Positions 25,197 through 33,462 of a stretch of DNA of 64,000 nt are shown here, one piece after another. The stretch lies in assembly GCF_018131075.1 (NCBI RefSeq), contig NZ_JAFCLS010000012.1, forward strand, positions 124,001 through 188,000, given 5' to 3'. Below the pieces are notes generated by a model. That model was not told where the DNA came from. It searched no databases and saw only the letters and a program-made list of their open reading frames with translations. Made by a program: the position numbers and the translations under genes. Positions within the stretch are counted from its first letter, which is position 1, and each line of letters opens with the position of its first letter. The stretch comes from Bradyrhizobium sp. JYMT SZCCT0428 (lineage in GTDB: Bacteria > Pseudomonadota > Alphaproteobacteria > Rhizobiales > Xanthobacteraceae).

Positions 25197-25669
25197 AGCA
25201 GTGCCTCGATTTCTCTTCTCAGTGCTTCGGGTGTCACGGTTGGGGCATGGCGTCCCACCACCTTGCCCGAACGGTCGACCACGAATTTGGTGAAATTCCA
25301 TTTGATCGACGAGCCCAGCAGGCCCGATCGTTCGTTCTTCAGATATTCATACAGCGGGTGCGCCTTGCTGCCGTTGACGTCGATCTTGGCGAACATCGGA
25401 AACGTCACCTGAAATCTGGTTTCGCAGAACGCCTCGATTTGTTTGGCGTCGCCCGGCTCCTGCGCACCGAACTGGTTGCAGGGAAAACCGAGCACCGCAA
25501 AACCGCGCGGCGAAAGTTCGCGGTGCAGGGCTTCCAGGCCCTTGTATTGCGGCGTGAACCCGCAGGCGCTGGCGGTGTTGACGATCAGCAGCACCTGACC
25601 CTCGAACCGCCTGAGCGGAACCTCTTCGCCGGCCAGCGACTGCGCCGTGAAATCATAGATAGCTGACAT
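25193..25669 (-). CDS. Glutathione peroxidase family protein
   Basis: This 158-residue thiol peroxidase reduces hydroperoxides. The peroxidatic Cys36 lies in VNTASACGFTPQ. The Gln is in FPCNQFGAQEPGD, and the Trp in SIKWNFTKFVVDRSG, completing the catalytic Cys-Gln-Trp-Asn set. Cysteine replaces selenocysteine, as is usual in bacteria, and a second Cys (FPCNQ) may support thioredoxin-dependent recycling. The ATG at 25669 begins MSAIYDFTAQS. The frame upstream of it is repeat A copy 2 read as protein. It is coupled to the DUF3297 gene downstream. Confidence 0.92.
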   Translation of the reverse strand: MSAIYDFTAQSLAGEEVPLRRFEGQVLLIVNTASACGFTPQYKGLEALHRELSPRGFAVLGFPCNQFGAQEPGDAKQIEAFCETRFQVTFPMFAKIDVNGSKAHPLYEYLKNERSGLLGSSIKWNFTKFVVDRSGKVVGRHAPTVTPEALRREIEALL

Positions 25670-25684
25670 CGAACTCTTTCGGTC

Positions 25685-25740
25685 TCTTGTTTGACGCGTT
25701 TTCTTTACGCGAACCGGTGTCCACTTCGCTTGAAACGCTC
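25685..25740. repeat. Intergenic repeat A, copy 2 (tail only)
   Basis: This copy contains GCGAACCGGTGTCCACTTCG and flanking blocks nearly identical to 1921-1978, but lacks the left palindrome of copy 1. It fills almost the whole gap between the amidase stop (25743) and the glutathione peroxidase start (25669). Confidence 0.85.
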
Positions 25741-25742
25741 CG

Positions 25743-27143
25743 TTAGCTCGCAGGATCGATCGCTGCCGACGGCGTTCCGCCGGCCTCGATCGCCTCGCCC
25801 GCGGCAAGGCAGAGATCCTCCCGGTAACGGCCGGAGACCAGCTGAACGCCGACCGGAATCCGTCCCACCAGTCCCGTCGAGACCGTTAGCCCGGGCAGGC
25901 CCATGAAGGGAATGGCGATCTGCGGCAATTGGGCGTGCCAGACCCTCGCAAAAGACGCCTCGTCCTTGCGGTCGAGATGGTCGGGGAACGGCAATTCGCC
26001 GGATACCGGCATCAGCAGCACCGGGCATTTTTCGAAGAATTCCAGCCATTCGCGGGTCAGCGTCGCGCGCCGGGTCAGCGCCTTCGAGAACGAAGCGGCA
26101 TCGAACGGAAACACTTTTGTCCGGTTGCCGCGCAGACAGGCCAGCGCGCCGGGATCGCCCTCACGCTCGGCGGTCTCCAGCTGCGCCTCATAGCTGTCGC
26201 CGAGCCAGAGCTTGGTCTGCAGATTGGCGGGCTCGCGCAGCGGCGGCGTATTGGCGATTTCCTCGACGATCCAGCCCGCGCGCTCCAGCCGCTTGCCGGC
26301 ATCGGCCACAGCGGCTTTCACCTCCGGAACGGGATCGAGTCCATCCGGATTGAGGCACATCGCGACGCGCTTTGGCACCGGCGGGCCTTCCAGCGGCGCC
26401 GGCACCCACCAGGGATCGCGATAATCCCTCGCCGACATCGCCGCCAGGGCAATCCTGATATCACCGATGGTCCGCGCCAGCGGGCCTGACACCGCGCTGA
26501 TCTGAGGACCGATGGTGCGCTCGGGGAGTGCGGCGTTGAACGCCGGAATCCGGCCCATCGTCGGCCGCAGGCCATGGACGCCGCAGGCATAGGCGGGGTA
26601 GCGGATCGAGCCCGCGATGTCGGTGCCATGGGCGATATGCCCGATGCCGGCCGCGACCGCAGCACCCGCGCCGCCGGAGGAGCCGCCCGGCGTGATGCCG
26701 GGATCGCGGGGATTTTTGGTGTCGCCATGCACGAGATTGGTGGTGAACCAGCGATAGGAAAAGGCCGGGCAATTGGTGCGCCCCAAAATGACGGCGCCAG
26801 CCTTGTAGAGATTATCGATCACGGGGCTGTTGTCCGCCGCAATGGCCTCGCGCTGCAGCTTCAGGCCGTTGGTGGTGGCAAAGCCCTTCTGGTCGATATT
26901 GACCTTCACCGTAATGGGTACGCCGCCCAGGGGGCCGACATCTTCGCCCCGCCCGATCGCGGCGTCGATCGCCGCGGCCTGCGCCAGCACCTCGGCCGGC
27001 TTGTGGTCGACCACGGCATTGATCCTGGGATTGACCGCATCCAGCCGCGCCAATGCTGAAGTGGCAGCCTCCGTTGCCGAGACCTTTTTTGTCTTGATCA
27101 GCGAGGCCAGCTCCGCGGCCGACAGGCGCCAGATTTCTTGCAT
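25743..27143 (-). CDS. Amidase signature family protein
   Basis: A 466-residue hydrolase of carboxylic amides. The Ser-cisSer-Lys triad blocks are visible: Lys in PITVKVNIDQKGFAT and Ser in TPGGSSGGAGAAVAAG, followed by HGTDIAGSIRYPAYACGVHG. It lacks the features of a GatA subunit context (no gatB/gatC nearby), so it is probably a catabolic or detoxifying amidase. The substrate is unknown. The ATG at 27143 has a typical family N-terminus (MQEIWRLSAAELASLIKT). A co-directional peroxidase gene follows after repeat A. Confidence 0.9.
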   Translation of the reverse strand: MQEIWRLSAAELASLIKTKKVSATEAATSALARLDAVNPRINAVVDHKPAEVLAQAAAIDAAIGRGEDVGPLGGVPITVKVNIDQKGFATTNGLKLQREAIAADNSPVIDNLYKAGAVILGRTNCPAFSYRWFTTNLVHGDTKNPRDPGITPGGSSGGAGAAVAAGIGHIAHGTDIAGSIRYPAYACGVHGLRPTMGRIPAFNAALPERTIGPQISAVSGPLARTIGDIRIALAAMSARDYRDPWWVPAPLEGPPVPKRVAMCLNPDGLDPVPEVKAAVADAGKRLERAGWIVEEIANTPPLREPANLQTKLWLGDSYEAQLETAEREGDPGALACLRGNRTKVFPFDAASFSKALTRRATLTREWLEFFEKCPVLLMPVSGELPFPDHLDRKDEASFARVWHAQLPQIAIPFMGLPGLTVSTGLVGRIPVGVQLVSGRYREDLCLAAGEAIEAGGTPSAAIDPAS

Positions 27144-27213
27144 GGGAAACTCCGTTTGACCGCCTTGTAGCGCCGCGCGAACGGCAACGCCAGCCGGGGC
27201 CGTGCACGAAGGT

Positions 27214-27780
27214 TTAGCGCAAATGGGCTATGAAATGAGCGAGATCGGCGATCTGCTCTGATGTGATCGGGCCCATCACGTCGGCCATGCTGCCGTCATA
27301 GCCGTGGCGGCTATTGTCCTTGTATTCACTGAGCGTCTTGGCGAGATAATCCTCGCGCTGGTTGGCGATCCGCGGCACGTTTTCCTTGCCGGAATAATCC
27401 GGGTTGTGACAGCTGTTGCAGCGATGCTGCTGCCCCAGCGCCTGGCCGCGCTGCATCCGCGCGGGATCACCGGCCTCAACTGGTGGTGCGGGTTTGGGTA
27501 TCGTGGCGATGAAATCAGAGAAGGTGCGCAGATCATCGTCGGTCAGGGCCTTCGCCATCTCGTTCATCGGCTCGAAGCTGCGCAGCTTCTCGCGAAACAT
27601 GAAGAGCTGGATCAGCGTGTAAGGCGCCTGCTGCGCGCCGAGCGAGGGCGTGTTTTCGGTCAGGGATTGTCCACGCTCGCCGTGACAGGCCAGACACGGC
27701 GCGATGCGATCCTGAAAGGTTTCCGCGCTTGCTACTGAGGCGATCACGGCGAACGCCAGCGCTGTTATTGTTCTATGCAT
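27214..27780 (-). CDS. Di-haem c-type cytochrome
   Basis: A 188-residue periplasmic electron carrier. A signal peptide ([20 protein letters not shown]) is followed by two haem-binding motifs, CLACH and CNSCH, one in each half. This matches the tandem cytochrome c domain family (cytochrome c4-like). Methionine-containing segments (MNEMAKAL and MADVMGP) may supply the axial ligands. The upstream extension of the frame lies in a repeat and is rejected; the start is the ATG at 27780. It lies 103 bp downstream of a sorbosone-dehydrogenase-type gene on the same strand and is its plausible electron acceptor, which is an inference. Confidence 0.88.
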   Translation of the reverse strand: MHRTITALAFAVIASVASAETFQDRIAPCLACHGERGQSLTENTPSLGAQQAPYTLIQLFMFREKLRSFEPMNEMAKALTDDDLRTFSDFIATIPKPAPPVEAGDPARMQRGQALGQQHRCNSCHNPDYSGKENVPRIANQREDYLAKTLSEYKDNSRHGYDGSMADVMGPITSEQIADLAHFIAHLR

Positions 27781-27793
27781 TGATTTTTCCGAC

Positions 27794-27873
27794 GTCATTG
27801 CGAGGAGCGAAGCGACGAAGCAATCCACACTTGCTTTGTCGCAGCATGGATTGCTTCGCTTCGCTCGCAATGA
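27794..27873. repeat. Palindromic repeat B (GTCATTGCGAGC family)
   Basis: GTCATTGCGAGGAGCGAAGC at the left and GCTTCGCTCGCAATGAC at the right are inverted copies, with GCAATCCA/TGGATTGC inside. It sits between the sorbosone dehydrogenase and cytochrome c genes of one probable operon and so would be transcribed as a hairpin within the mRNA. Confidence 0.85.
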
Positions 27874-27883
27874 CGGATCTGGG

Positions 27884-29167
27884 TTACTGCTTTCCAGCCA
27901 CCTTCTGCTTGCCGTAGGTGATGCGATAGACGGCGCCGTTATAGTCGTCGGAGACCAGCAGCGAGCCGTCCTTCAGCTGCAGCACGTCGACCGGGCGGCC
28001 GATATACTTGTTGTCCTCGACGAACCCGGTGAGGAACGGCTCCACGGATTTGACTGACCCGTCCTTGTTCAGCCTGGCGACGAGGACGTCACCGCCAACC
28101 TTCTTGGTCCGGTTCCAGGAACCATGGCGGGCGATGAAGATCGCGTTCTTGTAGGTCTTCGGGAACATGTTGCCGGTGTAGAACCGCATGCCCAGCGCGG
28201 CGGAATGCGGGCCGAGCAGGCCGACCGGCGCGGTGTAGTCGCTGCAGGATTTTCCCCAGCCGAATTCGGGATCGACGATGTTGCCCTGCAGGCAGTAGGG
28301 CGCGCCGAAATGTTCGCCGACCTTGGTGATGCGGTTGAGCTCATCCTCGGGCAGGTCCTCCGACATCCAGTCGCGGCCGTTGTCGGTGAAATAGAGCTGC
28401 TTGTTCTCCGGATTCCAGTCGAAGCCGACGGTGTTGCGCACGCCCCTGGCGATCACTTCGGCACCCGAGCCGTCGAGATTGATGCGCTTGATCAGGCCGT
28501 GGGCGTCGCTGTGCAGCACGTTGTTGCCGGGTTGCCCGACCGGAATGTACAGCTTGTTGTCCGGGCCAATGCCGATGAACTTCCAGCCGTGGGCTTCATC
28601 CTTGGGCAGATCGGAGTAGATCACGGTCGGCTTCGGCGCGTTGTCGAGATTGTCCTCGATCTTGTCGATCCTGGAAATCTTCGACAGTTCGGCGATGTAG
28701 AGCGTGCCGTTCTTGAACGCGAGGCCGTTCGGACGGTAGAGGCCGGAGGCGATCACCTTCACCGAGCGCTTGCCGTCCTTGTTGACGACCGCATAGACCT
28801 TGTCGATCAGGCGGGTGCCGGCAAACACCGTGCCCTTGTCGCCTTCGATCAGCGAGCGCGCGTTGGCCATGCCGGCGGCGTAGACTTCGATGTTGAAGCC
28901 GGCCGGCACCTTCAGCTTGGCGGTCGGCAATTTGTCTGGCGCGGCGGGGATCGGCGGCGGTGCGATCGGCGCGAGCTTGGCGGCCGCTTCATTGTCGGCA
29001 GGCCGACCGATCAAGGGCGAGCCCGGCGGAAGCGGGGCTGCGGCTGCCGGCGCCGCACCTGCCGCAGGCGGCGTGGCAGGCTGCTGCGCTGCAGCGTTCA
29101 ATGTCAATGCACCGAAAAAAGCACCGGCCACCAACAGGCTGCGCGGCGCCGACGAATAGCTCATCAT
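27884..29167 (-). CDS. Sorbosone/glucose dehydrogenase-type beta-propeller protein
   Basis: A 427-residue exported protein. A signal peptide ([20 protein letters not shown]) is followed by a Pro/Ala-rich linker (residues 25-80). The six-bladed propeller of the soluble glucose/L-sorbosone dehydrogenase family comes next: [49 protein letters not shown] and [13 protein letters not shown]. Known relatives use PQQ. The start ATG at 29167 has GGGAG six bases upstream. Cytochrome c is encoded downstream, and the pqq cluster begins 0.8 kb away on the other strand. PQQ dependence and the sugar substrate are inferences. Confidence 0.85.
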   Translation of the reverse strand: MMSYSSAPRSLLVAGAFFGALTLNAAAQQPATPPAAGAAPAAAAPLPPGSPLIGRPADNEAAAKLAPIAPPPIPAAPDKLPTAKLKVPAGFNIEVYAAGMANARSLIEGDKGTVFAGTRLIDKVYAVVNKDGKRSVKVIASGLYRPNGLAFKNGTLYIAELSKISRIDKIEDNLDNAPKPTVIYSDLPKDEAHGWKFIGIGPDNKLYIPVGQPGNNVLHSDAHGLIKRINLDGSGAEVIARGVRNTVGFDWNPENKQLYFTDNGRDWMSEDLPEDELNRITKVGEHFGAPYCLQGNIVDPEFGWGKSCSDYTAPVGLLGPHSAALGMRFYTGNMFPKTYKNAIFIARHGSWNRTKKVGGDVLVARLNKDGSVKSVEPFLTGFVEDNKYIGRPVDVLQLKDGSLLVSDDYNGAVYRITYGKQKVAGKQ

Positions 29168-29299
29168 GGCATTCTCCCTGGCGGGAGCCTTATCCTCGCG
29201 CGGCAAACATCATCCGCCGGTGGCCCCCCGGGCGGCACTCTCTAATATTTGTCCGTACATTTTCAATCGGAAAACATCGGTGGCGATTGGCCACTCACC

Positions 29300-29402
29300 G
29301 TCATTCCGGGGCGATGCGCAGCATCGAACCCCGAATCTCGAGATTCCCCGGGGGCGCAATTGCGCCCCTGAGGTCTGGTCCTTCGGACCATTCCGGAATG
29401 AC
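29300..29402. repeat. Palindromic repeat (GTCATTCCGG ... CCGGAATGAC type)
   Basis: The ends are perfect inverted copies (GTCATTCCGG and CCGGAATGAC). The inside holds several smaller palindromes (GGGGCGCAATTGCGCCCC, GGTCCTTCGGACC). It lies between the propeller-protein gene and the DUF6894 gene. Confidence 0.8.
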
Positions 29403-29415
29403 GGCGTTCATTTCA

Positions 29416-29673
29416 TCAATGCCGGGTGATGGAGCGATCCGGCGTGTCGAGAATGGCCTCCGTGAACGGAAACTTGAGCACGATCTCGCCCTCGTCGTCG
29501 GTGACCTCGATGGTCGCGTTCAGCAGCGCGCCATCAGTGCCTTCGGTCTTGAGCAGTTCCCGGATCATGGCGCGCGCCATTTCCCAGGCGCGGTCGGGAT
29601 CCCGCAGCACTTCGCCATCGGGATCGGAAATCAGCTCATCGCCGATACGGGTGTTGAAAAAATAGCGTGGCAT
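29416..29673 (-). CDS. DUF6894 family small protein
   Basis: An 85-residue protein starting MPRYFFNTRIGDELISDPDG, the hallmark N-terminus of a small family very common in rhizobia (DUF6894). Its role is unknown. A conserved DxxG/RDPDRAWEMARAMI pattern follows, and it ends with a beta hairpin rich in acidic residues. AAGGAG lies upstream of the ATG. It is monocistronic. Confidence 0.8.
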   Translation of the reverse strand: MPRYFFNTRIGDELISDPDGEVLRDPDRAWEMARAMIRELLKTEGTDGALLNATIEVTDDEGEIVLKFPFTEAILDTPDRSITRH

Positions 29674-29980
29674 CGGCGGTAACCTACTCCTTGGCTGGCC
29701 CCGCAGCCGGAGGCCCGCCCATTTTTCACAAGTTCTTTATCTGAAGCCGGCAGCGCTCCTTAGAACGGAAAGTCAGCATTCGCGGCGCTGCGATCAACCC
29801 GGAAACGCCTGATCCCACGCCGTTTTGACCGCGGGCCTCCGCACAAAAACGTGAATTATCTCGCGATGCAACATGAAACCGCGGAAGGCATAAGGCAGAA
29901 AGATTTCACTGGCGAACTTTCTGATCCGCAGTACCTTATCTCCGAGGGCGAAGTTCGTCCGGTATCAAAAGGAGCGCCTA
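29674..29980. other. Intergenic region upstream of pqqA
   Basis: About 300 bp separate the divergent DUF6894 gene and pqqA. It must hold the pqq promoter, but no consensus site is clear. AAGGAG just before 29981 is the pqqA ribosome-binding site. No other gene is supported. Confidence 0.5.
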
Positions 29981-30061
29981 ATGGCCTGGAAAGCACCGAA
30001 AATCGTCGAAGTGCCGGTCGGCATGGAAATCAACATGTATGCGTGCGCCGCCCGGAAGTAA
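29981..30061 (+). CDS. pqqA: PQQ precursor peptide PqqA, 26 aa
   Basis: This ribosomally made peptide provides the Glu and Tyr that become pyrroloquinoline quinone. The sequence begins MAWKAPKIVEVPVGMEINMY. The conserved Glu16 and Tyr20, three residues apart, lie in the family pattern (E-V-x-x-G-x-E-x-x-x-Y) and are followed by a short tail ACAARK. AAGGAG sits at ideal spacing before the ATG. The length fits known PqqA peptides (22-29 residues). It is the first gene of the cluster, separated from pqqB by 150 bp that carry a long stem-loop. Confidence 0.95.
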   Translation: MAWKAPKIVEVPVGMEINMYACAARK

Positions 30062-30086
30062 CCGGCAGCGATCGCCAAGGCTTTAG

Positions 30087-30154
30087 CGAGGTGGATCTTT
30101 GGGCCTGACACGTTCCCGAACGCGGAACTGTGTCTTTGGCCCGGATTCACCTCG
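30087..30154 (+). promoter_or_regulatory. Long stem-loop between pqqA and pqqB
   Basis: The 68-nt segment folds almost end to end. Bases 30087-30097 pair with 30144-30154 (11 bp, one G-U). 30101-30105 pair with 30138-30142. 30107-30111 pair with 30130-30134. 30112-30116 pair with 30124-30128, closing a 7-nt loop. No strong U-run follows. It could stabilise a short pqqA mRNA, cause partial termination, or be a processing site that makes pqqA more abundant than the downstream genes. Confidence 0.7.
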
Positions 30155-30211
30155 TAGCGTTTTGACCTCACCCTTCGTGCCCCACGTTTTGAGTTTGCCA
30201 GGAGACGGATC

Positions 30212-31141
30212 ATGCTTCGCGTCGTCGTCCTGGGCGCCGCGGCGGGCGGCGGCGTTCCGCAGTGGAACTGCGGATGCCCGGTGTGCAGGACCGCCCGCAA
30301 CGAACATCCCGAACTCCAGAGCACGCAGGCCTCGATCGCGGTCAGCGCCGATGGCGCGCACTGGTTCCTGATCAACGCCTCGCCGGATCTGCGCCAGCAA
30401 TTGACCGCGACGCCGCAGCTGCATCCCAAGGCAGGCCAGCTCCGTCACAGTCCGATTGCGGGCGTCATTCTGACCAATGGCGAAATCGACGCGGTCGCAG
30501 GCCTGTTGTCGATGCGCGAAGGATCGCCCTTCACCCTCTATGCGCATGAGCGGGTGCTTGCGATCCTCAAATCCAACAGCATCTTTAATGTGTTGAGCGA
30601 AACGAACGTGAAACGCCAGCCGATCGCGGTCGACCAGGCGTTCGAGCCTGACTTGCCCGATGGTTCGCCATCCGGCATCGAAATCCTCCCCTTCGAAGTT
30701 CCCGGCAAAGGCGCGTGGTATCTCGAAGGCAAGGCGCATCCGGCCGGCGGCGGCGGTGTGGGCGATACGCTCGGGCTTCGCATCCTGGACAAGACAAGCG
30801 GAAAATATCTCTATTTTGTTGCCGCCTGCGCGCGGGTGACCGACGATCTGAAGGCACGGCTGAAAGGTGCCGCACTGGTGTTCTTTGACGGCACGGTGTG
30901 GCGCGACGACGAACTGGTTGCCGCGGGCCTCGGCAACAAGACCGGACAAAGCATGGGACACATCTCGATGTCAGGCGAGGACGGCGCGATCGCAAGCCTT
31001 GAAGGACTCGACATCGCCCGCAAGATGTTTTTGCATATCAACAACTCCAACCCCGCCTTGCTGCACGGCTCGGACGAGCGCAAAACCGCCGAGCAGGCCG
31101 GCTGGCACATCCCCGCCGATGGAATGGAGATCACACTGTGA
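30212..31141 (+). CDS. pqqB: Pyrroloquinoline quinone biosynthesis protein PqqB
   Basis: A 309-residue member of the metallo-beta-lactamase fold. In the PQQ pathway PqqB is reported to hydroxylate the tyrosine-derived part of the intermediate. It starts MLRVVVLGAAAGGGVPQWNC with the typical GCPVCRTAR cysteine cluster (a possible zinc site). The active-site loop reads LTNGEIDAVAGLLSMREG. The usual HxHxDH of the superfamily is not conserved, as is normal in PqqB. A late HISMSGEDGAI block matches the family. GGAGACGG lies before the ATG. Its 3-prime end overlaps pqqC by 4 bp. Confidence 0.95.
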   Translation: MLRVVVLGAAAGGGVPQWNCGCPVCRTARNEHPELQSTQASIAVSADGAHWFLINASPDLRQQLTATPQLHPKAGQLRHSPIAGVILTNGEIDAVAGLLSMREGSPFTLYAHERVLAILKSNSIFNVLSETNVKRQPIAVDQAFEPDLPDGSPSGIEILPFEVPGKGAWYLEGKAHPAGGGGVGDTLGLRILDKTSGKYLYFVAACARVTDDLKARLKGAALVFFDGTVWRDDELVAAGLGNKTGQSMGHISMSGEDGAIASLEGLDIARKMFLHINNSNPALLHGSDERKTAEQAGWHIPADGMEITL

Positions 31142-31917
31142 GCGTCGTGCCCGTCACCAGAATGACCGCGCTATCGATCGGCAAAGGCATTTCGCTCAAT
31201 AACGCCGAGGAACTGGAGGCGACGCTGCGCCACATCGGCGCGACGCGCTATCACAACCTGCATCCGTTCCACCGGCTGCTGCATGGCGGCAAGCTCGACA
31301 AGGGCCAGGTGCAGGCCTGGGCGCTGAACCGCTATTTTTACCAGAGCACGATCCCGCTCAAGGATGCGATGGTGATCTCGCGGTTCCGCGACCGTACGAC
31401 CCGCGTCGAATGGCGGCACCGGATCGAGGACCATGACGGCGATCTCGGCTCCGAAGGCGGCATCGAGCGCTGGCTCAAGCTGACCGAGGGCCTCGGGCTC
31501 GACAGCGCCTATGTGGAATCGACCGAAGGCATCCTTCCCGCGACGCGTTTTGCGGTCGAGGCCTACGTGCATTTCTGCCGCGACAAGACGCCGCTTGAGG
31601 CGATCGCCTCCTCGCTGACGGAACTGTTCGCGCCGAACCTGCATGAAGAGCGCATCTCGGGCATGCTGCAGCACTATGATTTCGTCAATCCCGACATCAT
31701 GAGCTATTTCAGCCGCCGCCTGCAGCAGGCGCCGCGCGACGCCGGATTCGCGCTCGACTACGTCAAGGCGCACGCCAGGACGCCGGCGGAGCGCGAGGCG
31801 GTCTGCAACGCCCTGATCTTCAAAACCAATGTGCTATGGGTTCAGCTCGATGCGCTGTATCATGCCTATGTCGAGGGCCATATACCGCCCGGCGCGTTCG
31901 TCCCCCAAGAGGGCTAA
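31138..31917 (+). CDS. pqqC: Pyrroloquinoline-quinone synthase PqqC
   Basis: A 259-residue cofactor-free oxidase that carries out the last step, ring closure and eight-electron oxidation to PQQ. The all-helical family pattern is complete: RYHNLHPFHRLLHGGKL, WALNRYFYQSTIPLKDAM, WRHRIEDHDGD, AYVHFCRDKTPLEAIASS and FAPNLHEERISGMLQHYDF, including the conserved active-site His and Tyr residues. The start (GTG at 31138) overlaps the pqqB stop. pqqD follows after 31 bp. Confidence 0.95.
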   Translation: MSVVPVTRMTALSIGKGISLNNAEELEATLRHIGATRYHNLHPFHRLLHGGKLDKGQVQAWALNRYFYQSTIPLKDAMVISRFRDRTTRVEWRHRIEDHDGDLGSEGGIERWLKLTEGLGLDSAYVESTEGILPATRFAVEAYVHFCRDKTPLEAIASSLTELFAPNLHEERISGMLQHYDFVNPDIMSYFSRRLQQAPRDAGFALDYVKAHARTPAEREAVCNALIFKTNVLWVQLDALYHAYVEGHIPPGAFVPQEG

Positions 31918-31948
31918 AGCCAAACCAATAACCAGGAATTAGCGATCG

Positions 31949-32260
31949 ATGGCTTTGAGCCGCAACATCAGTGTCAGCGAGGCGAGCCGGCCGAAATTGC
32001 CGCGGCACGCCAAGCTGAAATTCGATGAGACGCGGCAGGTTTGGGTGATCCTGGCGCCGGAGCGCGTGCTGGCGCCGGACGAGATCGCGGTCGAAGTGCT
32101 GCAGCTTTGCGACGGTGTTCGCAGCGTCTCTGACATGATCGATCAACTGACCGCGAAATACGCCGCGCCCCGTGAGGCAATTGCAACCGACGTCATCACG
32201 ATGCTGCAGGACCTCGCCGACAAGGGCTTTCTGACCGAAGCGCGCGAGAAGACGTCATGA
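31949..32260 (+). CDS. pqqD: PqqA-binding chaperone PqqD
   Basis: A 103-residue RiPP-recognition-element protein that presents PqqA to PqqE. It matches PqqD with LPRHAKLKFDETRQVWVILA, then LCDGVRSVSDMIDQLTAKY and the winged-helix end MLQDLADKGFL. It is a free-standing protein here, not fused to PqqC or PqqE as in some species. AGGAATTAGCG precedes the ATG. Its stop overlaps the pqqE ATG in an ATGA junction, so the two binding partners are translated together. Confidence 0.95.
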   Translation: MALSRNISVSEASRPKLPRHAKLKFDETRQVWVILAPERVLAPDEIAVEVLQLCDGVRSVSDMIDQLTAKYAAPREAIATDVITMLQDLADKGFLTEAREKTS

Positions 32261-33462
32261 GCGACATTCTCACCGACGGCAAAGCGGCAACTGCGCCCCA
32301 TGACGGGCTCTCGGTGCTGGAGCAGCGGCGCTCGACGGCGGAGACGTTCGGCATTCCGCTCGCGGTGCTGGCCGAGCTGACGCACCGCTGCCCGCTGCAA
32401 TGCCCCTATTGCTCCAATCCGCTCGAACTCGACCGCGGCGGCACTGAGCTGACCACCGAGGAATGGAAGAAGGTTTTGACCGAGCTCGCCGAGATCGGCG
32501 TGCTGCAGATCCATTTCTCCGGCGGCGAGCCGACCGCGCGCAAGGATCTGGTCGAACTGGTCCAGCACGCCACCGATGTCGGGCTCTACAGCAATCTCAT
32601 TACTTCCGCTGTGTTGCTGACAAAACCAAAACTGTCTGATCTGGCCGATGCCGGGCTGTGCCACGTGCAGATCAGTTTTCAGGGCAACGAGCCCATGGTG
32701 GCCGACCGCGTCGCGGGCCTGAAGAAGTCGCATGAGAAAAAGCTGGAGGTCGCGAAGTGGACGCGCGAACTCGAGCTGCCGCTGACGGTCAACGCCGTCA
32801 TGCACCGCCAGAACCTGCATCAGCTGTCCGACATCATCCAGATGGCGGTCGATCTCGACGCCGACCGGCTCGAGGTCGCCAACGTGCAGTATTACGGCTG
32901 GGCGCTGAAGAACCGCGCCGCCTTGATGCCGACCGTGGCGCAGATCGAGGAGACCAGCCGCATCGTCGAGGAAGCCGAAGTGCGGCTCAAGGGCATTCTC
33001 GCGATCGACTACGTCGTGCCGGATTATTACGCGCTGCGGCCGAAGAAATGCATGGGCGGCTGGGGCCGGCAATTCTTCAACATCTCGCCAGCTGGCAAGA
33101 TCCTGCCGTGTCATGCCGCCGAGAGCATCACCGGGCTGGAATTCCTTTCGGTGCGATCCAATCACTCGATCGCCTGGATCTGGCAGAATTCCGAAGCTTT
33201 CAACCGCTATCGCGGCACCGGCTGGATGCCTGAACCGTGCAAGAGCTGCGAGTTCAAGGAGATCGATTTCGGCGGCTGCCGCTGCCAGGCCTTTGCGCTG
33301 ACCGGCGATGCCGGCAACACCGATCCGGCCTGCACGCTGTCGCCGATGCATGAGCAGATCTTCAAGCAGGCCGAGCAGGAAGCAGCCTCCGACAATAACC
33401 GTTTCCTCTATCGCAATTTCGCCGGCGGCACGCTGGAGACGGAAGGCGAGCATGGCGCCTGA
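32257..33462 (+). CDS. pqqE: PqqA peptide cyclase PqqE (radical SAM/SPASM)
   Basis: A 401-residue radical S-adenosylmethionine enzyme that cross-links Glu and Tyr in PqqA. The CxxxCxxC cluster motif is CPLQCPYC, near residue 47. A GGEPTARKDL block for SAM binding follows. The C-terminal SPASM region supplies auxiliary-cluster cysteines in CMGGWGRQFFN, LPCHAAES, CKSCEFKEIDFGGCRCQAF and DPAC. Length and cysteine pattern match active PqqE. The downstream peptidase-like gene starts inside its last codons (33452). Confidence 0.95.
   Translation: MSDILTDGKAATAPHDGLSVLEQRRSTAETFGIPLAVLAELTHRCPLQCPYCSNPLELDRGGTELTTEEWKKVLTELAEIGVLQIHFSGGEPTARKDLVELVQHATDVGLYSNLITSAVLLTKPKLSDLADAGLCHVQISFQGNEPMVADRVAGLKKSHEKKLEVAKWTRELELPLTVNAVMHRQNLHQLSDIIQMAVDLDADRLEVANVQYYGWALKNRAALMPTVAQIEETSRIVEEAEVRLKGILAIDYVVPDYYALRPKKCMGGWGRQFFNISPAGKILPCHAAESITGLEFLSVRSNHSIAWIWQNSEAFNRYRGTGWMPEPCKSCEFKEIDFGGCRCQAFALTGDAGNTDPACTLSPMHEQIFKQAEQEAASDNNRFLYRNFAGGTLETEGEHGA

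Noticed and set aside
29851..30108. An 85-codon frame overlapping pqqA
   Set aside because: pqqA in another frame has the precursor motif and an ideal ribosome-binding site. The longer frame does not look like protein.
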